In this document: one piece after another, positions 43,823-51,474 of the stretch
How positions within the stretch are numbered: position 1 is the first letter of the stretch
Layout: every line of letters begins with the position of its first letter
Assembly (NCBI GenBank): GCA_945882415.1
Contig: CAMCWC010000008.1
Location: 1-64,000, forward strand
DNA: 64,000 nt
Direction of reading: 5' to 3'
DNA from: Chthonomonas calidirosea
Lineage (GTDB): Bacteria; Armatimonadota; Fimbriimonadia; Fimbriimonadales; Fimbriimonadaceae
Position numbers and translations under genes: made by a program
Notes under the pieces: generated by a model
Told to the model about the DNA's origin: nothing
Seen by the model: the letters and a program-made list of their open reading frames with translations, nothing else
Database searches by the model: none

Positions 43823-45601
43823 ATGACCATCGACCAGAACCAGACGCCTGCGGAGGCGGACACCAACGTGACCCCCGAAGCTATTCAGGCGCCCGACATT
43901 GAAGCCGTGACCACCGATGCCGTTACTACAACGGTAGACACCCCCGATACATCATCGGACGTTGCGGAGGCAGCGTTGGACTCAGCCATTTCGACACCGG
44001 AAGCACCCGTTGCCGAAGCGCCCGCTGTTGAAGCGGTTCCCGCGGAAGCAGTTGCCGAAGTTGTCGAGACTGCACCGGCAGTTGAAGAAGCTTCTTCAGA
44101 GCCAGTTGCGGTTGCGACCGAGCCACAGGCAGCCGAAGTTCCTTCTTCGGACGCAGTAGCAAACGACTCGGCCGCGGTTGCGGCGCTAGCAAACGAATCG
44201 CCAGCACCAGCACCCGTTGTTGAGGCCGTTGAAGAGCCAGTGAATGCGGGCGTAAGCGTTGATCCAGGCGGAATGGACCTGTTCGATGCCTTCATGAGCG
44301 GCAACTTTGCCGTTGATGGAGACGGAGCAGAAGGCGGATTCAAGCGACTCAGCAAGGGCGAACGAATTGAAGCGACGGTTATTCAAATCGAGAACGACCG
44401 CGTATTCGTTAACCTTGGAACGAAGTCGGAAGGAATTCTGCCGCTCGAAGAACTTAGCGACGAGAACCTGACCACCGCAATCGGTCAGCTGACCGTCGGT
44501 CAGAAGATTAACGTTGTTGTTCTTCGCCCAGAAGGCGCAGAAGGCAACCCGATCGTTTCTAAGAAGCGAGCCGATTTTGAAGAGGTTTGGGATCGCGTAG
44601 AGCGAGCCCACCAGTCCCAGGAAACCTTGAACGCCATGGTCGTAGACCGGGTTAAGGGCGGCCTGGTAGTCGACGTCGGAGTTCGAGGATTCGTTCCCGC
44701 AACCCACGTTGGTAGCGGAAAGCTTCGCAACATCGAAAAGTACGTTGGGCAGGTTCTCTCGCTCAAGGTTCTCGAGATCGATCGAGATCGCCGAAAGGTT
44801 GTTCTCTCGAACCGAGTTGCAGAGGAAGAAAACAAGGCAGCCGCTAAGGAAGCCATTTTCACCACCGCAAAGCCTGGTGACATTCTTGAAGGAACGGTCC
44901 GACGACTTGCCGATTACGGCGCGTTCGTTGACCTTGGCGGCGTGGACGGACTCCTGCACATCTCAGAAATGAGCTGGGCACGAATCAACCACCCGAAGGA
45001 AATGTTCAAGGAAGGCCAGGAAATCAAGGTCATGGTCCTCCGACTCGATCCTTCGGTCGGAAAGATCAGCCTCGGACACCGACAGGTACTTCCAGATCCT
45101 TGGAACTTGATCAAGGACAATTACCGAAAGGGCCAAAAGCTCACGGTCAACATCAGCCGAATCGTTCAGAGCGGTGCGTTCATCCGATTGCCAGAAGGTG
45201 CAGAAGCCTTTATGCCGGTCAGCGAAATGAGCGTGCGCCGAATCCGAAAGCCACAGGACGTGGTTGAGGAAGGACAGGTTGTCGAGGCGGAGATCATCGA
45301 TCTTCGAACCGAAGACCGACGAATGGTTCTCTCGATGCGATCGTTGGGTGGCGGTGCCGAACTCCGACCTGGCGCAGAAGTCATGGAAGATGACGGACGC
45401 GGCATGCGCGGACGACGCAACAGCAAGACGGGCCGACGAGAAGGCGATGATGACGATGCGTCCGGAAGCCGACGTGGCGGATTTAGCAGCGGTGGTGCAA
45501 CCATCGGCGAGCGACTCGGAATGCTCAAGGGTCTTCTCAACCGAGAAGAGCCAGCAGAAGAGAAGGGCGAAGACTCGGCCGAAGAGCCAGCAGAAGCCTA
45601 A
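43823..45601 (+). CDS. rpsA: 30S ribosomal protein S1 with long acidic N-terminal extension
   Basis: This 592-residue protein has four S1 RNA-binding domains from about residue 174: SKGERIEATVIQIENDRVFV, LNAMVVDRVKGGLVVDVGVRG, GDILEGTVRRLADYGAFVDLGG and YRKGQKLTVNISRIVQSGAFI. Residues 1 to about 170 are a low-complexity tail of Ala, Val, Glu, Pro and Thr, almost without basic residues. The C-terminus is Gly/Arg/Asp-rich. ATG 43823 (MTIDQNQTPAEAD) was preferred over a TTG 66 nt upstream. Arginine is nearly all CGA, as expected for a highly expressed gene here. A terminator follows directly. Confidence 0.94.
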   Translation: MTIDQNQTPAEADTNVTPEAIQAPDIEAVTTDAVTTTVDTPDTSSDVAEAALDSAISTPEAPVAEAPAVEAVPAEAVAEVVETAPAVEEASSEPVAVATEPQAAEVPSSDAVANDSAAVAALANESPAPAPVVEAVEEPVNAGVSVDPGGMDLFDAFMSGNFAVDGDGAEGGFKRLSKGERIEATVIQIENDRVFVNLGTKSEGILPLEELSDENLTTAIGQLTVGQKINVVVLRPEGAEGNPIVSKKRADFEEVWDRVERAHQSQETLNAMVVDRVKGGLVVDVGVRGFVPATHVGSGKLRNIEKYVGQVLSLKVLEIDRDRRKVVLSNRVAEEENKAAAKEAIFTTAKPGDILEGTVRRLADYGAFVDLGGVDGLLHISEMSWARINHPKEMFKEGQEIKVMVLRLDPSVGKISLGHRQVLPDPWNLIKDNYRKGQKLTVNISRIVQSGAFIRLPEGAEAFMPVSEMSVRRIRKPQDVVEEGQVVEAEIIDLRTEDRRMVLSMRSLGGGAELRPGAEVMEDDGRGMRGRRNSKTGRREGDDDDASGSRRGGFSSGGATIGERLGMLKGLLNREEPAEEKGEDSAEEPAEA

Positions 45602-45613
45602 GTTTCTGACAAG

Positions 45614-45649
45614 AAAGAGGTCCGGCATAATGTGCCGGGCCTCTTTTTT
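45614..45649 (+). terminator. Rho-independent terminator of rpsA
   Basis: Arms AAAGAGGTCCGGCA (45614-45627) and TGCCGGGCCTCTTT (45633-45646), with one G-U pair, enclose TAATG and run into T6 (45644-45649). The coaE ATG is only 3 nt after it. Confidence 0.93.
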
Positions 45650-45652
45650 CGT

Positions 45653-46222
45653 ATGAACCCCCGAACTTTTCCTGATCCAGCTTCATTTCGGTATCGCATT
45701 GCGATCACGGGAGGCATTGCAGAAGGGAAGAGCACGGTGCTTGGGATGATCCGTGAGGCCGGCTTCTACACCGAGAACGCGGATTTGATTGCTCGCGATG
45801 TGCTGAACTCAACGGAGGTAGCCACGGAGGTGCATGCGGCGCTTGGAACGGTGGACCCTGTCGCGCTTCGAGCTTTGATCCGCTCATCGGATTCGGCCCG
45901 CACAACCCTGAACAGGATTACCCACCCGCGAATCATTCAGCGCCTGATCGAGGGAAGACCAGGGTTCTATGAAGTGCCGTTGCTGTATGAAACATGCATT
46001 GCGAGCGCCTTCGACCAGGTCTGGGTGGTCACTTGTGGCGCCGCGGAGCAACTTGCTCGATTGGTCTTGAGATATGGCTCAGAAACCGAAGCAAAGGCCA
46101 TGTTGGCCACTCAACTACCAACTTCGGTCAAGAGTTCCCTTGCCGACCGAGTTTTTCGAACCAATCTTGGTTTACAAACCGTCCGGGACCTTGTATCAGA
46201 CTCGATCTTAAACCTGAGTTAA
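45653..46222 (+). CDS. coaE: Dephospho-CoA kinase
   Basis: CoaE phosphorylates dephospho-CoA to coenzyme A. The 189-residue protein has the P-loop AITGGIAEGKST, the substrate loop ENADLIARDVL, THPRIIQRL, VPLLYETCIASAFDQVWVVTC and LADRVFRTN, all family signatures. ATG 45653 lies 3 nt behind the rpsA terminator. A GTG seven codons upstream is within that hairpin. Expression must come from read-through or from a promoter inside the hairpin, where CATAAT (45626-45631) is present. Confidence 0.92.
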   Translation: MNPRTFPDPASFRYRIAITGGIAEGKSTVLGMIREAGFYTENADLIARDVLNSTEVATEVHAALGTVDPVALRALIRSSDSARTTLNRITHPRIIQRLIEGRPGFYEVPLLYETCIASAFDQVWVVTCGAAEQLARLVLRYGSETEAKAMLATQLPTSVKSSLADRVFRTNLGLQTVRDLVSDSILNLS

Positions 46223-46229
46223 CCTTAGG

Positions 46230-46258
46230 TTGCTTGCGCGAAAGTATCGTGCTATACT
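46230..46258 (+). promoter_or_regulatory. Strong sigma70-type promoter of the surface-protein block
   Basis: TTGCTT (46230-46235), exactly 17 bp, TATACT (46253-46258). This is the best-formed promoter in the window. Transcription should start near 46265, giving a leader of about 200 nt before the gene at 46468. Confidence 0.75.
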
Positions 46259-46264
46259 CGCCGT

Positions 46265-46348
46265 GCCCTTGCGGTTAGGTCTTCGGACCTTATTGTGCGG
46301 GCCCAGCGATCGCGGGTTAAAGATCAAGGCAGAGGGTTAACACAATTG
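46265..46348 (+). promoter_or_regulatory. Structured mRNA leader with UUCG hairpin and paired GGGTTAA boxes
   Basis: The leader opens with a hairpin AGGTC-TTCG-GACCT (46277-46290) inside a GCCC/GGGC outer stem (46265-46268 with 46299-46302). GCGATCGC follows at 46306-46313. Two GGGTTAA boxes lie at 46314-46320 and 46334-46340, exactly 20 nt apart. It matches no riboswitch class I can recall. Confidence 0.4.
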
Positions 46349-46471
46349 ATGGAGATCAGAGGAAGGACTCAGCGCTCCGGATTGAAGGTCGCCGATCGGC
46401 GCTTGAATCCGCAAACAAGGGGCGATCGCCCAAATTTCAAGAGGATGTACATGGAGGACGCGTCAAAGTGA
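46349..46471 (+). CDS. Candidate 40-residue upstream ORF coupled to the surface gene
   Basis: ATG 46349 opens a 41-codon frame ending in TGA that overlaps the GTG start of the next gene as GTGA. The peptide is strongly basic (MEIRGRTQRSGLKVADRR... MYMEDASK). It uses AGA/AGG for four of its arginines, unlike the CGA habit of neighbours. It contains GCCGATCGGC (46391-46400) and GGGCGATCGCCC (46420-46431) palindromes. Its end carries GGAGGA (46454-46459), the ribosome-binding site of the downstream gene. It could be a leader peptide that controls the block, or simply an open frame. Confidence 0.4.
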   Translation: MEIRGRTQRSGLKVADRRLNPQTRGDRPNFKRMYMEDASK

Positions 46472-48495
46472 GGCGATTCATAGATTCACTGCCCGGAAGG
46501 GTTATCAGCCAACTGGTCGTCCTGGCCTTACTGTTGCCGACTTTGACTCTTGGCCTACTCGCTCGGGCGATGGCGCAGGATGGAGTCGGTGGCATTCGAA
46601 CGCCGCGAAATTTCGTAGCTGTAGTTGAGTTCAACAACCTTAAAGAGGGTGGAACGGACTACGGTGCACGAGCACAAGCGGCTTTGATTGGCGAATACGC
46701 CAAGGTCGGGGATCCAGATCTCGAACTTTTGCCGCAGGAGGTTGTCAAACTGGCAATCGACCGCCTTGGGGTGGATTCACCACCAAAGGGATTGGTCAAC
46801 CTACTGCGCGTGGCCCAAGAAGCTAAGGCGACGCGAGTCGTGACTGGCGACGTCGTGGACTACATGATCCGCGAAGTTAGTGGCGGCAAGCAGGCCGTCG
46901 TATCGGTTCGTGTTGTTGTTTACGACGTTGCCTCTGGCCTCACGGTCAACGGTGCAGCGGTTAAGGGCGAATCGACGATTCGACCCAGTTCGGTTGACAA
47001 TCGATCTCTCGTCAACGACGCAATCAGCCAGGCTGCTAGCGTTGCGATCCGAGACATCACGGCAAGAAAGCTTCCGTTCGGAACAGTTCTCAACACGCTC
47101 ACCACGAGCGCGCTGATCAACCAAGGAACCCGAACCGGATTCCGACCTGGCATGCAGGTCATCGTCAAGCGAGGACGCGAGCAGGTTGCAACGGCTCGAA
47201 TCTCGGAAGTTGAGCCAGACAGCTCTACAATTCAGATTCTCAACTCAACGAAGGGCCTCAAGCCTGGAGACCGAGTTGAAGCGATCTTCACCGTTCCAGC
47301 GGTTGCTGCAGGCTTCACCTCTTCTGGTCAGCCTCGAATCGAGCGACCACGAAAGTCCGGTAACCCAAGCGGTCTCATCACTGCCTTGATCGTTCTCGGT
47401 CTTGCTGCAGTCCTTCTTGGCGGCGGCAACTCTAGCGGAAACAATCCAACTTCGGATGTGTTTGCCCAGACCTACATGGATGCGACGCTCGCTCCAGAAG
47501 ACAGCGCGATCCAGATCAACTGGCGCATCAACGGATTTGCTAACGGCCGAGATAAGGTTCGATGGCAGGTCTGGCGAACGGACGTTCCAGAAGCTCCAGT
47601 GACCTTTGCTCAGGGTGCTGACAGTCAAGTCATTAACCGAAGCACCGATAACGCAACCACGAACTTTACGTGGCTCCAGAATACGGGCACTCCAGTTGGG
47701 CAGTGCTACGCAACTCCTGGCGCGAACTCGACCGCGTTCCGACCGGTAACGGCTGGCACGGTTTACAACTACTCGGTTGAATTGGTTCAGGCCATTGACA
47801 CGCTCAATGATCCAAACCAGACCGGTGGTGGTGGTGGAAACGCAGGTGGTAATGCTGGTGGAAACGCTGGCGGAAACGCTGGTGGCAATGCCGGCGGGAC
47901 GACCGCAACTGCAGGTGGAACCACGGCAACTACGGGAACCGGCGGCTTGACTACCGGCGGTACGACGACCACGGGTGGCACCACGGCTACGACTGGTACC
48001 ACGGCAACCACGGGTACTGCTGGCACCACTGGCACGACCTCGCAGACGATCTGCTGGGTTCTCTCAGACCGAGTTGCAGCTCGCGGATCGGCAACGGCAC
48101 TTCGCCGACCGACTCCTTCGGCTCCAACGGACGGTGCGCAGCTCAATGGAGTTAATGTCTTCTCATTCGCAGTGACCGGCGCGACTGGATTCAACACCCA
48201 GCTCGAAGCGGTTCTGGAGTTCTCGAACGACATCAACTTCGCGCAGCGAAATACGGCGATCGTGGCTCGAAAGAGTACGCGAGTCGGACCAGACAGCTTC
48301 CCATCGGTTGATGTCGGCTCCGCCGCGATTCCAGCGGCTATCCGCACGGCAGCAACCGTGTTCTGGAGAGTTGGAATCCGAAACGCATCAGACAGGCCTG
48401 GTGTCAAGCCAGAACGAAACGGATGGGGAGCGTATGTATACAGCCTCAGCCGAACGTTCAAGCCACCGGTCGGTCCTCCGCCCCCGCCTCAGTAA
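46468..48495 (+). CDS. Exported CsgG/FlgT-like protein with Gly-Asn and Thr-rich repeat region
   Basis: This 675-residue protein starts at GTG 46468 behind GGAGGA, with signal sequence VISQLVVLALLLPTLTLGLLARAMA. Residues ~45-275 look like the CsgG/LpoB/FlgT outer-membrane-associated fold: FVAVVEFNN, YAKVGDPDLELLPQ, ATRVVTGDVVDY, VRVVVYDVASG, and the FlgT-C-like GFRPGMQVIVKRGREQVATARISEVEPDSS. A hydrophobic helix (LITALIVLGLAAVLLGGG, ~310-328), a fibronectin-III-like domain, a GGNA/TTG low-complexity region (~450-525) and a second beta domain follow, ending in a Pro-rich tail. CsgG-like placement is my inference. It heads a block of four exported proteins. Confidence 0.8.
   Translation: MRRFIDSLPGRVISQLVVLALLLPTLTLGLLARAMAQDGVGGIRTPRNFVAVVEFNNLKEGGTDYGARAQAALIGEYAKVGDPDLELLPQEVVKLAIDRLGVDSPPKGLVNLLRVAQEAKATRVVTGDVVDYMIREVSGGKQAVVSVRVVVYDVASGLTVNGAAVKGESTIRPSSVDNRSLVNDAISQAASVAIRDITARKLPFGTVLNTLTTSALINQGTRTGFRPGMQVIVKRGREQVATARISEVEPDSSTIQILNSTKGLKPGDRVEAIFTVPAVAAGFTSSGQPRIERPRKSGNPSGLITALIVLGLAAVLLGGGNSSGNNPTSDVFAQTYMDATLAPEDSAIQINWRINGFANGRDKVRWQVWRTDVPEAPVTFAQGADSQVINRSTDNATTNFTWLQNTGTPVGQCYATPGANSTAFRPVTAGTVYNYSVELVQAIDTLNDPNQTGGGGGNAGGNAGGNAGGNAGGNAGGTTATAGGTTATTGTGGLTTGGTTTTGGTTATTGTTATTGTAGTTGTTSQTICWVLSDRVAARGSATALRRPTPSAPTDGAQLNGVNVFSFAVTGATGFNTQLEAVLEFSNDINFAQRNTAIVARKSTRVGPDSFPSVDVGSAAIPAAIRTAATVFWRVGIRNASDRPGVKPERNGWGAYVYSLSRTFKPPVGPPPPPQ
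47822..48035 (+). repeat. In-frame low-complexity repeats
   Basis: Tandem units encode (GGNA)n (47828-47895) then T/A/G-rich TTATTGT-type repeats (47900-48035). The units are 12 bp (for GGNA) and remain in frame. Such tracts are prone to copy-number change and probably form a flexible linker. Confidence 0.85.
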
Positions 48496-48533
48496 ATCGA
48501 AGGAATAACTTCTTTGAAGTGACCCTTTAACCC

Positions 48534-48564
48534 GCTTAACCCCGTCTAATACGCGGGGTTAAGC
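48534..48564 (+). terminator. Intergenic hairpin, possible attenuator
   Basis: GCTTAACCCC (48534-48543) pairs with GGGGTTAAGC (48555-48564) around GTCTAATACGC. The following CTTTCG is a poor U-tract, so it may give partial termination or protect the mRNA between the first and second surface genes. A further TTAACCC lies at 48527-48533. The remainder of 48496-48587 holds only AGGA before the next start. Confidence 0.5.
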
Positions 48565-48587
48565 CTTTCGCACCTAGGAACTGAATC

Positions 48588-51413
48588 ATGCGCGTTAGAA
48601 ATAAAAGTTTTGGAATTGCCGCTCTCATCGCGTGCAGTGCCTCCGTTTTTGCCCAAGGTGGAGCGTCATTCGACCCTTCTTGCTGGCCGCCAATGAGTAC
48701 GACAGGTCCGAGTACGGACTACCTCGTCTACAAGCTGACCGATGATGTGCCCTTCATCGCTGGACCGCAAACAAACAACTTTCTGTTTGGCGTGTCTATC
48801 GGTGTCAGCGGAACCGACACTTACAGTAACTTGTGCGTAGGTCCAAACGGTGCCACATTCAATACGCCTGGCCGTTTCGGATTTACCACCGGTTCTCTAG
48901 GTTCAATTCAAACGACCGCTGACGATTTTCTCCGAACCAACTTTGGAATGCCTTACATGGTGGGTGGCTCGATTGGCTACACCATGCTCATTCAGCAGAA
49001 TGCCGATGGCTCCAACCAGCAGAAGATTCGCTTTGGTGGAAACGGGATTCGGCTTGCGTTCGTCGGTGCCAGTGACCGGTACTGCATCACCGAAACCGAA
49101 GCTGGTGACTTTACGATTCGTCTTCAGACAGACGTGATTGGCGATGCCGCGCGCATGAGCTATCGCCTCACGAACAACGCGACTGAAATTCGACGCGCTG
49201 GCCTTTGGATGGGCAGTGAAATTCAGTTGACCGACCAGAACGGATTCAGCGGAGTTCCAGGCTACGTTTTCGCTCCTGGCTACCGGCCGTTCACAACGGG
49301 TAAGCGATTCCGACGCGGTGCAGATGGCACGACTTTTGACGCCGAAGGCGTTCAAGTTCTTCCGATGCCGAATACCGTTTCGTTCGGAATCAATCAAGAA
49401 CTTGCATACGGCCTCCAGGTCGTGACCACGGCTGCCACGAGCAATGGTCGAGCAACGAGCGATCAGACTCCATCGGACGAAATTGCAATCGGTAACGCTG
49501 ACTTCGGCGCAGCCGATAATGGTCTCATTGGCAACTTCGCCAATAACGGTGCGACGATGGCGGACCAGCTCATTTCACCCGACGTCCTCGTCGTTGACTG
49601 GGCGTTCCTCCAGAAGTGGAACCCAGAAATCGTTGCTGCTGGTTCTTCGCGAACGATCAACGCTTACTACAAGACCACTTGGGGTGTCTCTGACTATGCC
49701 GCTCCATTTGCGGTCGTCGCAGACGCACCACCCGTGATCACGACGGCAGCCGGAGACGCAAACACTCTGACGCCGAATCCTTACACCTTCCGCGTTTATG
49801 TGGACAACACTCGGGGCTACTCGACGATCGATCGTGAATTCACCCTTACGAACGTTCGTGTTGAGTTGAACCTGCCGCCAGGCATGTCCGATGCCGCGGA
49901 TCCGACTCGAACGCGAATCACTCGAGTGATCAACCAAATTCTTCCGCGAAACATTGGTTTCGTGGACTTCCAGGTCCAAGTCAGCAATGAAGCCAACGGA
50001 ATTCTTCCGTACACGGTCAAGGTTGACTCAACCACCGGTGCATCGAAGACTCTCACCGGCTCGATCAACGTAGCTACCACTCCACGACTTGGTCTGCCTG
50101 CAACGGCTAACCTGGTCGGATCGCCTTGGACGTATCAGGTCACGAACTGGGAAGCCATTTTGGGCTTGCAGGTCAACCAGGACTTCCAGGCATTCACTTA
50201 CGATCCTGCGCAGCGAGAGTATGTGATCCAGACCGGTCCACAGCGAGGCCGCGGTACCTGGCTCGTCTTCGGTCAGCCACAGGGAACGGTTGTTCTCGGC
50301 GGCTCGCCAACGACCCCAGCCGACACCACTACCGGAGCGGCGCCACAAACGCTGCAATCAGGCTGGAACTTGATCGCGAACCCGTATAACTTCTCGGTGC
50401 CGCTCGGACAGCTCAGCGGTATCTCGGCAGCGGACCCAGGCAACGTTCTCACGTTCCAAGAACTGGTCAACGCCAGCTTCGTGAGTGGATCGCTCGCTTA
50501 CTGGGACAACACCAGTCCAACGCCAGAGTACAAGTACATCTCGAATACGACTGACTTGATCCTTCCGAACAAGGGTTACTGGATCTTCGTGAACACTCAG
50601 CAGCAGCTCACGATGTCCTTCCCGCCGGTCTTCGAACCATTCCTCCCAAGCGGCGCAACCGTTCAGGGTAACTCGGCGAAGTCTTGGAAGCTCCAGCTTT
50701 CGGCTCGAACGGACAAGATGGTCGACGCTCAGAACTTCGTTGGAATCGCTGCAAGCGCAGCGGCTGCAGAGAAGGCAACTGCCTACGAAGCACCAATCGC
50801 TCCGCTCGACGGCGCGATTAGCCTGTCCATTCGACAGGAGAAGGGTGGAAAGGTCGAGAAGCTTGCTCAGTCCTTGGTTGAAAAGGTCGCTAAGCAGACT
50901 TGGAACGTCGAAGTCTTCACGAAGGAAGATGGACCGGTAACCGTTACCTGGCCAAATCTTGCCGGCGTCCCACGAAACGTTCAGTTCCGCATCACCGACA
51001 AGGCAACCGGCCGCTCGACGAACCTTCGACGAGCTTCGGGTTACACGTTCCAGGCTGAGGCCCGAACCACTCGACAGTTCACGGTCGAAATGGAGCCAGG
51101 CGCAACGGCCCGACCAGTCATCGGAATGGTTACGGCGATTCGAAGCAGCAAGCTCGCGAACGCTCCTCTCAACATCACCTACACGCTGTCTTCCGAGGCA
51201 ACGACTACGGTGCGAATCTTGAGCGGTGGTCGAGAGATCAGCACGGTGGTTCGAGCTCGAGCGGATAAGGCCGGTCAGAACTCGATCGTGTGGAATCTCC
51301 GAGACGGTGCAAACCGAGCGGTCGCTCCTGGACCATACACGGTTGAAATCACTGCGGAATCAGCAGACGGCGAACGCGTCCGACGCTTCTTCCCAGTCAA
51401 CGTCACCCGATAA
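48588..51413 (+). CDS. Large exported surface protein with FlgD-like Ig domain
   Basis: This 941-residue protein has a signal peptide (SFGIAALIACSASVFA). Residues ~25-370 are a beta-rich domain of unknown family (e.g. TTGRFGFTTGSLGS, RMSYRLTNNATEIRRAGLWMGSEI). Ig-like and SLH-like-free beta domains follow, including the SGWNLIANPYNFSVPLG segment seen in secreted proteins with T9SS-like or Ig tails. The last 85 residues resemble the FlgD Ig-like domain (TTVRILSGGREI... NSIVWNLRDGANRAVAPGPYTVEITAESADGE). Arginine is nearly all CGA, so expression is probably high. No function can be assigned; a cell-surface role is inferred. Confidence 0.82.
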   Translation: MRVRNKSFGIAALIACSASVFAQGGASFDPSCWPPMSTTGPSTDYLVYKLTDDVPFIAGPQTNNFLFGVSIGVSGTDTYSNLCVGPNGATFNTPGRFGFTTGSLGSIQTTADDFLRTNFGMPYMVGGSIGYTMLIQQNADGSNQQKIRFGGNGIRLAFVGASDRYCITETEAGDFTIRLQTDVIGDAARMSYRLTNNATEIRRAGLWMGSEIQLTDQNGFSGVPGYVFAPGYRPFTTGKRFRRGADGTTFDAEGVQVLPMPNTVSFGINQELAYGLQVVTTAATSNGRATSDQTPSDEIAIGNADFGAADNGLIGNFANNGATMADQLISPDVLVVDWAFLQKWNPEIVAAGSSRTINAYYKTTWGVSDYAAPFAVVADAPPVITTAAGDANTLTPNPYTFRVYVDNTRGYSTIDREFTLTNVRVELNLPPGMSDAADPTRTRITRVINQILPRNIGFVDFQVQVSNEANGILPYTVKVDSTTGASKTLTGSINVATTPRLGLPATANLVGSPWTYQVTNWEAILGLQVNQDFQAFTYDPAQREYVIQTGPQRGRGTWLVFGQPQGTVVLGGSPTTPADTTTGAAPQTLQSGWNLIANPYNFSVPLGQLSGISAADPGNVLTFQELVNASFVSGSLAYWDNTSPTPEYKYISNTTDLILPNKGYWIFVNTQQQLTMSFPPVFEPFLPSGATVQGNSAKSWKLQLSARTDKMVDAQNFVGIAASAAAAEKATAYEAPIAPLDGAISLSIRQEKGGKVEKLAQSLVEKVAKQTWNVEVFTKEDGPVTVTWPNLAGVPRNVQFRITDKATGRSTNLRRASGYTFQAEARTTRQFTVEMEPGATARPVIGMVTAIRSSKLANAPLNITYTLSSEATTTVRILSGGREISTVVRARADKAGQNSIVWNLRDGANRAVAPGPYTVEITAESADGERVRRFFPVNVTR

Positions 51414-51422
51414 GAAAACTGT

Positions 51423-51452
51423 GGCCGCGCGACGTACTTCCGTCGCGCGGCC
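51423..51452 (+). terminator. GC-rich hairpin terminator candidate
   Basis: A perfect 12-bp stem (51423-51434 with 51441-51452, GGCCGCGCGACG) has a 6-nt loop. It is followed by TTCGTCT rather than a clean U-run, so termination may be partial and the next gene at 51475 may be co-transcribed. Confidence 0.6.
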
Positions 51453-51474
51453 TTCGTCTATCTCATAGGCCCTC

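Noticed and set aside
44186-44959. Antisense frame inside rpsA
   Set aside because: It overlaps conserved S1 domains and shows only codon-bias shadow composition.
46306-46431. GCGATCGC-type palindromes resembling cyanobacterial HIP1
   Set aside because: Only a few copies occur in the window (another GCGATCGC-like core near 62952), too few to call a HIP1 system.
47822-48035. Repeat cluster considered as a CRISPR-like array
   Set aside because: The units are 9-12 bp, in frame and code for Gly/Asn/Thr repeats. There are no unique spacers.
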